A stretch of DNA of 64,000 bases from Lacticaseibacillus casei DSM 20011 = JCM 1134 = ATCC 393 (GTDB taxonomy: Bacteria > Bacillota > Bacilli > Lactobacillales > Lactobacillaceae), in NCBI RefSeq assembly GCF_000829055.1, contig NZ_AP012544.1, positions 1,922,001 to 1,986,000 on the forward strand, in the 5' to 3' direction. Of the stretch, positions 55,664 through 64,000 are shown piece after piece. Position numbers and translations under genes: made by a program. Numbering within the stretch: position 1 is the first letter of the stretch; every line of letters begins with the position of its first letter. The notes beneath the pieces were generated by a model that was given only the letters and a program-made list of their open reading frames with translations, did not search any database and was not told where the DNA came from.

Positions 55664-55807
55664 CAGTTAAATTTTAATTTTGTTATGAAGATAACTGGAG
55701 TGACAGAATGTTAACTCATTCGCCACTGCAATGTTCAGAGTGAAAGTGCGTTTTTCGGATGGCAAATTAAAGGCAGGGCTACAGTTTAACAACTCACGGC
55801 CTTACCA

Positions 55808-57355
55808 TTAACCATCAATCCCCAAAATCGCATTAATTTCCTGACTATACAAATCCGACTTACCGCCAAAGACCGCCTGGACACCGCCGCTGACTTCCAA
55901 CACCGCAATCGCGCCTAGTTGTTTCATTTTCGCCTTATCGACTTTCGCGCTGTCAGCAACCGCCACGCGCAATCGGGTCGCGCAGGCTTCGACGGATTCG
56001 ATATTCTGATGGCCGCCGAGCGCATGAATGATTTGCATTGACTGCTCCGCCAAACCTTGATCGGCCGATGCCGTTTTTGGCGAATCTGCCGTACCGCCAG
56101 CCAGTGAAGTCGCCGGTTCATCGTCCAAAGCCACTTCCGAATCGTCGCCCATACCCGGGATCATCACCCGAAAATGCGTGATGCAGAACCGGAAGACTGC
56201 GTAGTAAATCACTGCCCAAGCGAGACCGAATGGAATAATCAACATCCAGTGAGTTTTGTCTTGCCCTTGCAATACGCCAAACAACAGATAATCGATCAAC
56301 CCGCCGGAGAATGAATTGCCGATTCGAATGTTCATAATATCGGCAAAGTAGAAGGACAGTCCATCGAGAAAAGCATGAATCACGTAAAGCCACGGCGCAA
56401 CAAACAGGAACGTATACTCAAGCGGTTCCGTGATTCCGGTTAAAAACGACGTTAAGGCGCCGGAAAAATACAACCCGCCATTTTTCTTACGCCGCTTCTT
56501 TGGCAATGACCGATACATCGCGTAAGCAGCTGCTGGAAGCCCGAACATCATGGTCGCAAACCGGCCGGCAAAGAACCGCGTACCGTAAGTAAACAATCCA
56601 GTATGATTGGGATCCGCTAGTTGCGCGAAAAAGATGTTCTGGGCGCCGTTAACGGCATGCCCCGCAACCACTTCCGAGCCACCCAAAGAAGTGTACCAAA
56701 ACATCGGATAGATAGTGTGATGCAACCCCACCGCGCCGGTCAGTCGAAGCAGAAAACCGTAAAAGAACGTCCCAATGCTCCCCATGGTGGCAATGCCTTT
56801 TCCCGCCGATGTCAAAACGCCTTGAATTGGCGGCCAAATCAGATAAAAAGTCACCCCCAGCAAAATCGCCGCAATCGACGAAATAATCGGAATAAACCGC
56901 GAACCGCCGAAGAATCCCAAAAACTGCGGCAATTCGATTTTCCGAAAATGATTGTGCAGATAAGCGACCACACCGCCGACCACGATCGATCTTAAGACGC
57001 CAGTATCAATCGTGGCATCCTTAGCCGAAAACATTTGCAGCAAGCCGCTAATTGTTGCGGTATAAACCAGAAATGCCACGGCACCAGACAGGCCTGCCGT
57101 GCCACGATCACCTTTCGCAAGACCAACCGCCACACCAATTGTAAAGATCAGCGCAATGTTAGCAAAGACAGCATTCCCGGCGAGGTTCATGACTTTTAAA
57201 ATCGTTTGCAACCACGCCTGGTCCAGAAACGGATAAGCGGCCAACGCGCCTTTATTGGTTAATGCCCCACCCAACCCAAGCAGCAACCCTGCTGCCGGCA
57301 GAATCGCAATTGGCAGCATAAACGCTCTGCCGAGTTTCGAAAACTGCTTAAACAT
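55808..57355 (-). CDS. PTS EIICB, glucose/N-acetylglucosamine family
   Basis: A 515-residue protein with an EIIC domain (FSKLGRAFMLPIAILPAAGLLLGLGGAL, later GITEPLEYTFLFVAP) and a C-terminal EIIB domain. The phospho-Cys of EIIB is in VEACATRLRVAV. No EIIA domain is attached, so a shared EIIA is needed. With nanE upstream it probably imports N-acetylmannosamine or a related amino sugar. Confidence 0.92.
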   Translation of the reverse strand: MFKQFSKLGRAFMLPIAILPAAGLLLGLGGALTNKGALAAYPFLDQAWLQTILKVMNLAGNAVFANIALIFTIGVAVGLAKGDRGTAGLSGAVAFLVYTATISGLLQMFSAKDATIDTGVLRSIVVGGVVAYLHNHFRKIELPQFLGFFGGSRFIPIISSIAAILLGVTFYLIWPPIQGVLTSAGKGIATMGSIGTFFYGFLLRLTGAVGLHHTIYPMFWYTSLGGSEVVAGHAVNGAQNIFFAQLADPNHTGLFTYGTRFFAGRFATMMFGLPAAAYAMYRSLPKKRRKKNGGLYFSGALTSFLTGITEPLEYTFLFVAPWLYVIHAFLDGLSFYFADIMNIRIGNSFSGGLIDYLLFGVLQGQDKTHWMLIIPFGLAWAVIYYAVFRFCITHFRVMIPGMGDDSEVALDDEPATSLAGGTADSPKTASADQGLAEQSMQIIHALGGHQNIESVEACATRLRVAVADSAKVDKAKMKQLGAIAVLEVSGGVQAVFGGKSDLYSQEINAILGIDG

Positions 57356-57373
57356 CTTACGTCCTCCGTTTGT

Positions 57374-58078
57374 TTAATTTTTAGTAGTTGCGTCCAGTGC
57401 CGCGACAAATCGCCGGGCTATTACCAGCGGACGGGTAATAGCACTCCCCACCACGATGCTCGTCACGCCCATCTGCTGAATCCGCTGTGCTTCCTCCGGC
57501 GTATTGATGTGCCCTTCCGCAATCACATCAACGCCTTCGTCGACCAACCTCTGAATCAGCGTAAAATCAGGGCCATCATGCTTGCCACTTTCCGGTGTGT
57601 AGCCGCTCAACGTTGTCCCCACAAAATCAATACCCGCATCCCAAGCGTTCACCCCTTCTTCAAACGTTGAAACATCAGCCATGAACAACTGCTGCGGATA
57701 TTTTTCTTTAATCTGCCGAATAAATTCGTTAATCGTCAGGCGGTCATGCCGCGGCCGCAACGTGGCGTCTAACGCAATCACCGCCACACCAGTCGCAACA
57801 AGCTGATCCACCTCGGTCATTGTAGCCGTGATAAATGGCTGTTCCGGCAAGTAATCCTTTTTGATAATGCCAATAATCGGCAAATCAACCGCTGCCTGAA
57901 TCTCTTTGATATCGCGGACCGAATTTGCCCGAATTCCGACCGCTCCCGCCTGTGCAGCGGCCTTGGCAAAAAGCGGCATCACCCCACCGTTCGGACTGTA
58001 CATCGGCTCATCCGGTAATGCCTGGCAAGAAACAATCAATCCATGATGCACTTTTTGGATGAACGCTGTCTTCTCCAT
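57374..58078 (-). CDS. nanE: N-acetylmannosamine-6-phosphate 2-epimerase
   Basis: A 234-residue TIM-barrel NanE converting ManNAc-6-P to GlcNAc-6-P. Motifs are [49 protein letters not shown] and the end [16 protein letters not shown]. The start at 58078 follows GGAGG. It leads the operon ahead of the EIICB gene. Confidence 0.95.
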   Translation of the reverse strand: MEKTAFIQKVHHGLIVSCQALPDEPMYSPNGGVMPLFAKAAAQAGAVGIRANSVRDIKEIQAAVDLPIIGIIKKDYLPEQPFITATMTEVDQLVATGVAVIALDATLRPRHDRLTINEFIRQIKEKYPQQLFMADVSTFEEGVNAWDAGIDFVGTTLSGYTPESGKHDGPDFTLIQRLVDEGVDVIAEGHINTPEEAQRIQQMGVTSIVVGSAITRPLVIARRFVAALDATTKN

Positions 58079-58104
58079 TCTCCGTTTTCCTCCAATTCTT
58101 GTAT

Positions 58105-58125
58105 TTTTGGATTTTAATTCCAAAA
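58105..58125. promoter_or_regulatory. Operator 1 for the divergent RpiR regulator
   Basis: TTTTGGA-TTTTAAT-TCCAAAA, a 7-bp dyad near the nanE start. Confidence 0.65.
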
Positions 58126-58150
58126 GAATCGTAGCATCTCCGACAACCAA

Positions 58151-58164
58151 TGTAAACGGTTAAT
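58151..58164. promoter_or_regulatory. Possible cre site
   Basis: TGTAAACGGTTAAT fits 12 of 14 positions of the CcpA consensus, between the two operators. Confidence 0.45.
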
Positions 58165-58175
58165 TGGACATTTAC

Positions 58176-58198
58176 TCCAAAAAGTGTCAAAATTTGGA
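58176..58198. promoter_or_regulatory. Operator 2 for the divergent RpiR regulator
   Basis: TCCAAAA-N9-TTTGGA repeats the arms of operator 1 in the opposite arrangement, just before the rpiR-type gene. Confidence 0.55.
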
Positions 58199-58225
58199 AA
58201 GAAAATGGAGGAGGCTTCCGTCCCA

Positions 58226-59041
58226 ATGGCATACGCAGACATCATGCACAAGCATTACAACGAGCTCACCAAATCGGAGAAAAAAGTGGCCGATTATGTC
58301 CTCTCGGTTGGGCAAAAAGTCATCTACGCCACGATGACAGACATAAAAAAAGCCACCCATGTAGGTGACGCAACCATTGTCAGATTCTGTCAAAAACTCG
58401 GCTATTCCGGCTTCACCGACTTCAAAATCGAAATCGCCAAAGAAGACTTCCCTAAAACCAAACCGGCGACATCCGTCCACTACTACGACCACATCGCCCA
58501 GCATTTAAGTGACGCCATCAAGGCAACCGCCGCTCTCATCAAACCGGAAACTCTCCAAACAGCCATTCAAATGATGACCAACGCCACCCGCATCTGGATC
58601 TTTGGCGTCGGCGGCAGCGGCGAAATCGCCCACTCGCTATCCTCGATCCTCCTCCGATCCGGACTAAAATGCACACCAGAAGCAGACCCCCACTTCCAAG
58701 CCCAAATCGCCTCGCTCCTCAGCCCCAACGATCTAGTCATCGGCATCTCCCTATCCGGCAAAACCAAAGACACCTACGATTCACTAAAAATCGCCCACGA
58801 CAACGGCGCCAAAGTCATCGCCATCACCAACGCCACCGTCTCCCCAATTGCACAGTTAGCGGACGTAACACTACAAACCGCCATTGAAGAGTTTCTCAAT
58901 GGCGGCTCGGTGGCTGGGCGCGTGTCCCAGTTGTATATTTGTAATGTTTTGGCGGAGGGGTATGAGCAGATGAATCATGTTGATGCGTTGGCGTTGAAGG
59001 AGAAGGTGCTTAGAGCGATTATTGATAAAAGTATTGGGTAA
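58226..59041 (+). CDS. RpiR/MurR-family transcriptional regulator
   Basis: A 271-residue regulator: N-terminal helix-turn-helix (LTKSEKKVADYVLSVGQKV, ATHVGDATIVRFCQKLGYSG) and a C-terminal SIS domain (RIWIFGVGGSGEIAHSL, GISLSGKTKDTYDSL). It is divergent from nanE-EIICB and very likely controls them in response to a sugar phosphate. GGAGGAGG lies about 12 nt before ATG 58226; ATG 58205 is an alternative. Confidence 0.9.
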   Translation: MAYADIMHKHYNELTKSEKKVADYVLSVGQKVIYATMTDIKKATHVGDATIVRFCQKLGYSGFTDFKIEIAKEDFPKTKPATSVHYYDHIAQHLSDAIKATAALIKPETLQTAIQMMTNATRIWIFGVGGSGEIAHSLSSILLRSGLKCTPEADPHFQAQIASLLSPNDLVIGISLSGKTKDTYDSLKIAHDNGAKVIAITNATVSPIAQLADVTLQTAIEEFLNGGSVAGRVSQLYICNVLAEGYEQMNHVDALALKEKVLRAIIDKSIG

Positions 59042-59137
59042 ATCTTGTACTATAAATTGAAAAGTAAAAGTAAAAATATTGAAAACTATTTGCTTAGACA
59101 AATCGTTTTCAATCAAAACTTATCATCCATATGCGGA

Positions 59138-60085
59138 CTATTCAAAATAATCTTCATCAAGCTTCAGCAACTCATCATGGTACCGAACTTGAACGCCCAC
59201 GTGGTATTTAAGCATTAAGCCTGATAACCGTATGCCATCTATTAGCACAATTGAAAATCCCTTTGCGGTTTCTTGGGCCGATTTGCTAAAACTTGATGTT
59301 GTGATAAACACACCCCGATCAGCATGAACCCGAGAAAGTGCTCCATAAAACGTATCAATTGCTGGGCGTTGGACAATATTGCTTGCCTGATAACGTTTAG
59401 CCTGAAGATAGACGGTGCTAGTACCTAAAGGATCTTGATTGATGATAGCATCAATGCCACCATCATTGCTTTGTGGAGTTACAATCGTTGAACCATTTTG
59501 TCCTTGATAGCCCATCTTCGTCAATAAATCCGCGACAAGATGTTCAAAGAAAACTGGCTCGGATTCTCTGATTCTCTCTATAAGTTCGGTGGCAATACGA
59601 TTATTGTAAGCAATGATTTGACCCCTAATTTGGTCTAATTCGTCAATATCGATTGTTCCCAAATCCTGGGCGTTTGAGAATCCATCTTCTCGGCTGCGCT
59701 GGGCAAGCTCTTTTTCGTGCGTTTGATATAGCGGCTGTTCATGCACTTTTTTGGAGGTCAGCTTCACTCCATACTCCTCTACTAAATTTCTGCCAAGCTT
59801 CGTCATTCGATAAACTGCACGTCTGGGACGCTGCAAGAGTCCCCCAATTACCAATTCGGACATTGCCCATGAAATACGATCTTCAATAATTGAAGTTTTA
59901 TGTTCAGGGCTTAGTTTCTTTTGATAAAGCTCCTCAGGCAGATTAAGCAGTGAAACCGTTGCAGCAACCAATTCTTGACGATTCCACTGCTCTTTTGTAC
60001 TTGCCGAAAGCATAACCGGTCCCAAGAGACCATCCCAACTTGGCAAGCCATGGTTACCTTGCTTTAGTTCAGCATAATTAATCAT
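59138..60085 (-). CDS. Mrr-type restriction endonuclease encoded behind brxL
   Basis: A 315-residue protein. The N-terminal Mrr winged-helix region covers about residues 1-110. The C-terminal PD-(D/E)XK domain from about 165 has FEHLVADLLTKMGYQG, NDGGIDAIINQD and the QAKRY core. Mrr enzymes cut modified DNA. It begins 28 bp after brxL with its own GAGGAG and looks like part of the BREX operon; the region is AT-rich. Confidence 0.88.
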   Translation of the reverse strand: MINYAELKQGNHGLPSWDGLLGPVMLSASTKEQWNRQELVAATVSLLNLPEELYQKKLSPEHKTSIIEDRISWAMSELVIGGLLQRPRRAVYRMTKLGRNLVEEYGVKLTSKKVHEQPLYQTHEKELAQRSREDGFSNAQDLGTIDIDELDQIRGQIIAYNNRIATELIERIRESEPVFFEHLVADLLTKMGYQGQNGSTIVTPQSNDGGIDAIINQDPLGTSTVYLQAKRYQASNIVQRPAIDTFYGALSRVHADRGVFITTSSFSKSAQETAKGFSIVLIDGIRLSGLMLKYHVGVQVRYHDELLKLDEDYFE

Positions 60086-60113
60086 AGATTCTCCTCACAA
60101 CGGTATCAGTGTC

Positions 60114-62183
60114 TCAGTTTGCGCCTAAAGCTTTAAACGCTGCGTCTTCAACCGAACTATAAAAATTCAAATTAAACGAACTCATTAGATCTGCAGGTAC
60201 CGCGCTGATCTCAGAAGCAGACGATGTTGGAATCAAAACACGTTTTGCGCCGCTATCCTGTGCCACTTGTAAAACATCTGGCAAGTTGTCAATACGAGAA
60301 ATCGTTCCTCCTATTGTAAAATCGCCCAAGATCACAAGTTGATCAAGCGTTGGCCGTCCCAAAGCAATCGAAACCAAAGCAACAAACGTAGCCAAAGAAA
60401 TATGACTTGATGGCACTGTATTATTTAAGTTCGTTTCGCTGACTACGAAGTCGCGGGCTTCAGCTGCAATGCGTTGATCAATGGATTTATAGTTGGCCTT
60501 CAGGTACTTAAATGCTGTATCCATCGCTTCTTTAGCCTTCCCACTTGAACCAACACCAGTCTTACTAAGCTTGCCACTACCAGGAACCACTTGCGTTTCA
60601 AGTTTGATCAGGCTAAGTCGCTCACTATCATCATATGCCACAGTATAAACGTGCCCAGGATTTTCTTGTCCCACAGGAATTAGTGAACTCGACCCTGACT
60701 CAGGCACTGAAACGAATTTCTCCTCAAACGTCTCTTTGTCTATATACGAAAAATTGACGTCATAAAACTCCATGCCACCAATCCGCTTTAATTGCTCTTT
60801 AACTCGACGGCGCATTTCTAAAGCAAATTCAAGAACTTTGGCAACCTCGGCCTTATTAAATATACCATTCGGATAAAGTAACTTGATCATTCCAGATACT
60901 GTTTTGCGAACAGCGATCACATCACGTTGATTAAGCTGTTTGCCGAAGTTAAAGTATGGATCGATTGCATCTCCATACGAAGTCTTACGCAATTCGCGCA
61001 TCACTTCGGAAAAGTAATCCGTTATAAATCCAAATCCCTTTGTAAAAAATTCTGGCCTGTACTTTGGGATCTCCCAACCGGGTAAATAGTTGTGAATCCG
61101 ATCAAGAAAAGCCGTATCAGTACCCATCACTTCTGGAAATGGCTCAAACAAGTTTGACGTGCGCAGCAAGACATCCACACTTTGGTTAATATTTCCAACA
61201 AATACCATGCTTGCGGATGCTTGAATTTGATCGCGGCCACGCGCAAAAGACCCTGACGCCATATAGTCTTTCATAATCTGTACGCCATCGTTGTCTTTAA
61301 ACTTAATCCCTGCCACTTCGTCAAAAGCGACAACATCCCACATGCCAACTAAGCCAACTTCACGGCGAGCCATATTGTAAAAAAGATTAGCAACCGTCGT
61401 TTGGCCTCCTGATACTAAAATCGAATCAGGTGATAGCTCTTTGTACACATGTGATTTACCAGTTCCGCGAGGTCCCAATTCAACAAAGTTATAGTTATTT
61501 TCGACAAACGGAATTAGTCGCGATAACAATAACCACTTTTCGCGTTCTGTAAATTGTGTCGGCTCCATGCCGGTAGTTCTCAACAATACATCCAGCCATT
61601 CATCGGTCGTAAATGCTTTGCGACCTTCATAAACCTCTTTCATATCGACAAACGGCACTTGAATTGGCGTCAATTTTTCAATTGTAAAGTGGTCTTCATT
61701 ATCGTGCTGATACTCCACGCGCACAATTGACCAAATACCGCCAATTAAAAGCCGCTCATAATCCTGAACATAACGTTCATCAACGGGTACGTTCGTTAGT
61801 CCTAGGTTACTGAAGAAAGCTTCATAACGGTCTGCGCGTTCATTCAACTGCACTGTCAACTTGTCTATAACAGTGTATGCTCCGTTTTCACGAATCTTAG
61901 ATTTAACCATCTCAGCTTCATCAGGGCGAACATAATTATGCGCCAAAGTTTTCTTAACCCGCTCAACACCATCTTCGATCAGTTGTGGATCTGACGAATT
62001 GGCGTATTGTCCCAGTAAAAACTCCAACACATAAATCGGAACATTAGCACCTTCTTTAATTCGTTGGGTAAGATCTTTTCGCACAAAACGTCCCGGAAAG
62101 CTTTGTTCTAACTTAGCAACAGTCGGATCAACTTGAGGGTCAGCCTGACTACGATCATTATGCTCATCAGATGTCAAAATCAA
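60114..62183 (-). CDS. brxL: BREX system Lon-like AAA+ protein BrxL
   Basis: A 689-residue BrxL. The N-terminal BREX-specific region covers about 1-210, with Walker A GPRGTGKSH near residues 237-245 and Walker B VVAFDEVAGIKF. A Lon-like C-terminal domain carries PSSHISLATFVALVSIALG and GDFTIGGTISRIDNLPDVL. The Lon catalytic Lys (LKEK in Lon) is not evident, which agrees with BrxL acting as a DNA-binding motor rather than a protease. It overlaps pglZ by 17 nt. Confidence 0.93.
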   Translation of the reverse strand: MILTSDEHNDRSQADPQVDPTVAKLEQSFPGRFVRKDLTQRIKEGANVPIYVLEFLLGQYANSSDPQLIEDGVERVKKTLAHNYVRPDEAEMVKSKIRENGAYTVIDKLTVQLNERADRYEAFFSNLGLTNVPVDERYVQDYERLLIGGIWSIVRVEYQHDNEDHFTIEKLTPIQVPFVDMKEVYEGRKAFTTDEWLDVLLRTTGMEPTQFTEREKWLLLSRLIPFVENNYNFVELGPRGTGKSHVYKELSPDSILVSGGQTTVANLFYNMARREVGLVGMWDVVAFDEVAGIKFKDNDGVQIMKDYMASGSFARGRDQIQASASMVFVGNINQSVDVLLRTSNLFEPFPEVMGTDTAFLDRIHNYLPGWEIPKYRPEFFTKGFGFITDYFSEVMRELRKTSYGDAIDPYFNFGKQLNQRDVIAVRKTVSGMIKLLYPNGIFNKAEVAKVLEFALEMRRRVKEQLKRIGGMEFYDVNFSYIDKETFEEKFVSVPESGSSSLIPVGQENPGHVYTVAYDDSERLSLIKLETQVVPGSGKLSKTGVGSSGKAKEAMDTAFKYLKANYKSIDQRIAAEARDFVVSETNLNNTVPSSHISLATFVALVSIALGRPTLDQLVILGDFTIGGTISRIDNLPDVLQVAQDSGAKRVLIPTSSASEISAVPADLMSSFNLNFYSSVEDAAFKALGAN

Positions 62184-63999
62184 ACCCTCCTCCGACCGTC
62201 AAATCCATTTGATATTGAATACGGTCTATTTCTCCAGAATCAACGTTTTCAACCACCAAGAAGTACTCTTGTGAACGATCAAATTCCTTGTCCATCAACG
62301 GGATTCGGCCTGTGATTCTACGTTCCTCAATATTTTTTTCCTTGTAATCGGCAACAACCTGTATTTCGCCCGAAATATGATTGCCTTTATCATCTTCAAA
62401 GAACATTTTAAAGGTTGCCGGTTTTACTAAATCACTGATCGCATCTTTTTGAACAAAATTGACGATAACTTCACGCGTTGTAATTCGACGCACCGGTGTA
62501 ACCAGCGTTAATTCAGCATAACTAGCCTGGGAACGACCGCGTCTGGCACGGACATCAAGCACAGGAATAATCATCTCTTGCGGAGAACAACCGCCATGTA
62601 CATAGTTTTGTCCTGCTCCTGGCACTGTGAACACGTTGCCGTTTTCAGGGTAAAAGACGGATCGAGTATCATCGGTGTCAAGAATGTCTCCTAGCTTGGC
62701 CTGCCCAACACCAATCTCATTTAGTTCACCTTGCCCGATTGCATATCGGAGATTCTTCACTTCAAAAACCATATCGGTTGGAAGATTAATCTTGTCCGTA
62801 GAATCAAGCGGCTTCCGTCGATAAATAAACCCGTGATCAGCCGTCACGATAATGTGGGCAACCGAAATGTTCCGTAGCCGATCAATACCGCGCTGCAGTT
62901 CCGAAATCGCATCGCTAACCGCTCGGAACACTTTCGCCTCTGATGCTGGCTTGTCACCAACTGCATCAATTGTGTTGTGATAGAAATAAATGACCTTTTT
63001 ACCGGCAATAAACTGTTTTTGTGCCTCGGACGACCATGACAAGAATGTATCCAATCCCTCCGCGTCACTTGCTGGTTCAGCTTGCTGAAGAATAGCCCTG
63101 CGGAGCTTAAGATTGGTAGCTGGTTTCTCATCGACTAGTAGTTCCTGGCCAGTGGTATATCTCAATTGATGATTGGGCAATAACTGGGGCATACCAAAAT
63201 AGGTCACTGAAGGCAACCCAGTAATCGCACTCTGCATTGAGGGGGTGTACAAATCTTGTTGATCAAGTCGACGTTGAAGTTCTTTCGCAGCCTCAAACCT
63301 AAATGCATCCGAAATGATAACCACAATGCGATCCTTTTGGTTTGAAACAAAATTCGAGTAGAAGTCCCTCTGCTGATACTGCGGTGGAACCAGTCGTGGT
63401 TCGTACACTTTTGTCCAGTTAGAAATGATTGGTACAAGTCGATTATTGTTATAAACGCGCTCAACTTGATCTGACAACTTGTCAAACATCGGTTGGAGAT
63501 CCACTGGCAAATCATTTCTCGCCTTGTTGTAGCGTCGATATGCCATATCGATTTTATAACCATTCTCCGTATACTGGCTCAACTGTTCGAGCACACTTGC
63601 TGGTTCGGTATCAGGTGTAAACTGCTCGCTGAGAATTAAGCAAGCATCCCCTATCATGTCATCCGCGACCTGATACTGTTTGCCAAAATGCATGGTCGTC
63701 CGCTTCTGAGCGATATCGTTCAAGGACAGCTGCCCAAGCATTTCACCAGTATTTCCAGCAACTAGCTCTTTGTTAAGCCACTGCAAAATCCGTTTATCAA
63801 TTTGCGGAAAAGCGTCCACTTTAATTAAACGAGTCGGGTCAATTTGTCCAAAGATTCGATCACCGTTCAACTTTTGCCAAACCATCTCAGCCGCCCAAGC
63901 ATACTTTTCCTGCAAGTCAGCTCGTTGTCGCCAATTAAGCATAAATGAACTGACATTAGTGAGGTTCGCTAATTTATAATTTGCAAAATTCTTTGGCAA
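62167..63999 (-). CDS. pglZ: BREX alkaline-phosphatase-like protein PglZ (5' end outside the window)
   Basis: 610 residues are visible; the frame stays open at the window edge, and PglZ proteins are usually about 800-850 residues, so the N-terminus is missing. The PglZ domain shows VVIISDAFRFEAAKELQRR (metal Asp) and HIIVTADHGFIYRR. PglZ is the hallmark of BREX type 1 and related systems. The rest of the operon (brxA, brxB, brxC, pglX) should lie just beyond 64000. Confidence 0.93.
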   Translation of the reverse strand: MPKNFANYKLANLTNVSSFMLNWRQRADLQEKYAWAAEMVWQKLNGDRIFGQIDPTRLIKVDAFPQIDKRILQWLNKELVAGNTGEMLGQLSLNDIAQKRTTMHFGKQYQVADDMIGDACLILSEQFTPDTEPASVLEQLSQYTENGYKIDMAYRRYNKARNDLPVDLQPMFDKLSDQVERVYNNNRLVPIISNWTKVYEPRLVPPQYQQRDFYSNFVSNQKDRIVVIISDAFRFEAAKELQRRLDQQDLYTPSMQSAITGLPSVTYFGMPQLLPNHQLRYTTGQELLVDEKPATNLKLRRAILQQAEPASDAEGLDTFLSWSSEAQKQFIAGKKVIYFYHNTIDAVGDKPASEAKVFRAVSDAISELQRGIDRLRNISVAHIIVTADHGFIYRRKPLDSTDKINLPTDMVFEVKNLRYAIGQGELNEIGVGQAKLGDILDTDDTRSVFYPENGNVFTVPGAGQNYVHGGCSPQEMIIPVLDVRARRGRSQASYAELTLVTPVRRITTREVIVNFVQKDAISDLVKPATFKMFFEDDKGNHISGEIQVVADYKEKNIEERRITGRIPLMDKEFDRSQEYFLVVENVDSGEIDRIQYQMDLTVGGGFDFDI

Positions 64000-64000
64000 A

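Overview
The window looks like a chromosomal segment of a Lactobacillales bacterium of the Lacticaseibacillus casei/paracasei/rhamnosus group. The reasons are an exopolysaccharide (EPS) locus with the wzb / LCP regulator / rmlDBCA / welE / wzy / wzx / wze / wzd layout of that group, AGGAGG-type ribosome binding sites, a CIRCE heat-shock operator, cre-like catabolite sites, many PTS genes and an LPxTG/WxL-type cell surface lifestyle. I cannot fix the species from sequence alone.

Layout. 1-300: 5' end and promoter of a CIRCE-controlled heat-shock gene, probably a Clp ATPase, with a structured repeat in its leader. 306-15585: EPS biosynthesis. Sugar nucleotide supply (dTDP-rhamnose), priming transferase, two GT2 and one GT4 glycosyltransferase, polymerase, flippase and the tyrosine-kinase/phosphatase control module are present. 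An IS30-family element (1261 bp) sits between the priming transferase and the rest of the cluster. A second, inverted copy (1262 bp, frameshifted) lies at 19067-20328, so a 10.8-kb block is flanked by inverted copies. 15.9-21.2 kb: SGNH-hydrolase-like protein, QueT transporter with a preQ1-II-like leader, an SDR plus DUF2829 (Tad2-fold) pair, an XRE regulator and a histidine-phosphatase relative that has lost its catalytic histidine. 21.4-27.2 kb: complete oligopeptide ABC transporter oppABCDF. 27.5-33 kb: MFS exporter, efp, and the lactate utilisation operon lutABC. 33.2-35.3 kb: wecB and a CHRD/EF-hand-like protein. 35.5-39.2 kb: PTS operon for a muropeptide-type sugar (EIIC, a 54-residue membrane protein, DUF3284, MupG, EIIA; no EIIB). 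39.7-50.2 kb: alpha-galactosidase, yaaA, recD2, CPBP protease, WxL-like protein and a PfkB kinase. 50.4-51.2 kb: an Fst-type type I toxin-antitoxin locus and two more tiny membrane ORFs. 51.4-55.4 kb: hydantoinase/DUF917/permease operon. 55.8-59.0 kb: EIICB + nanE with a divergent RpiR regulator. 59.1-64.0 kb: the distal part of a BREX phage-defence operon (pglZ partial, brxL) with an Mrr-type nuclease gene.

Two families of structured intergenic repeats stand out. One (49052-49309 in tandem, plus 133-210) has a conserved hairpin loop and covarying stems. The other (39332-39520, 42862-43038, collapsed copy 35431-35469) folds as a long outer stem closing two inner hairpins. Neither is explained by the annotated genes, and I regard them as the best candidates here for something undescribed.

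Most genes are on the minus strand. Start codons were chosen from ribosome binding sites and family alignment from memory; no database search was available.
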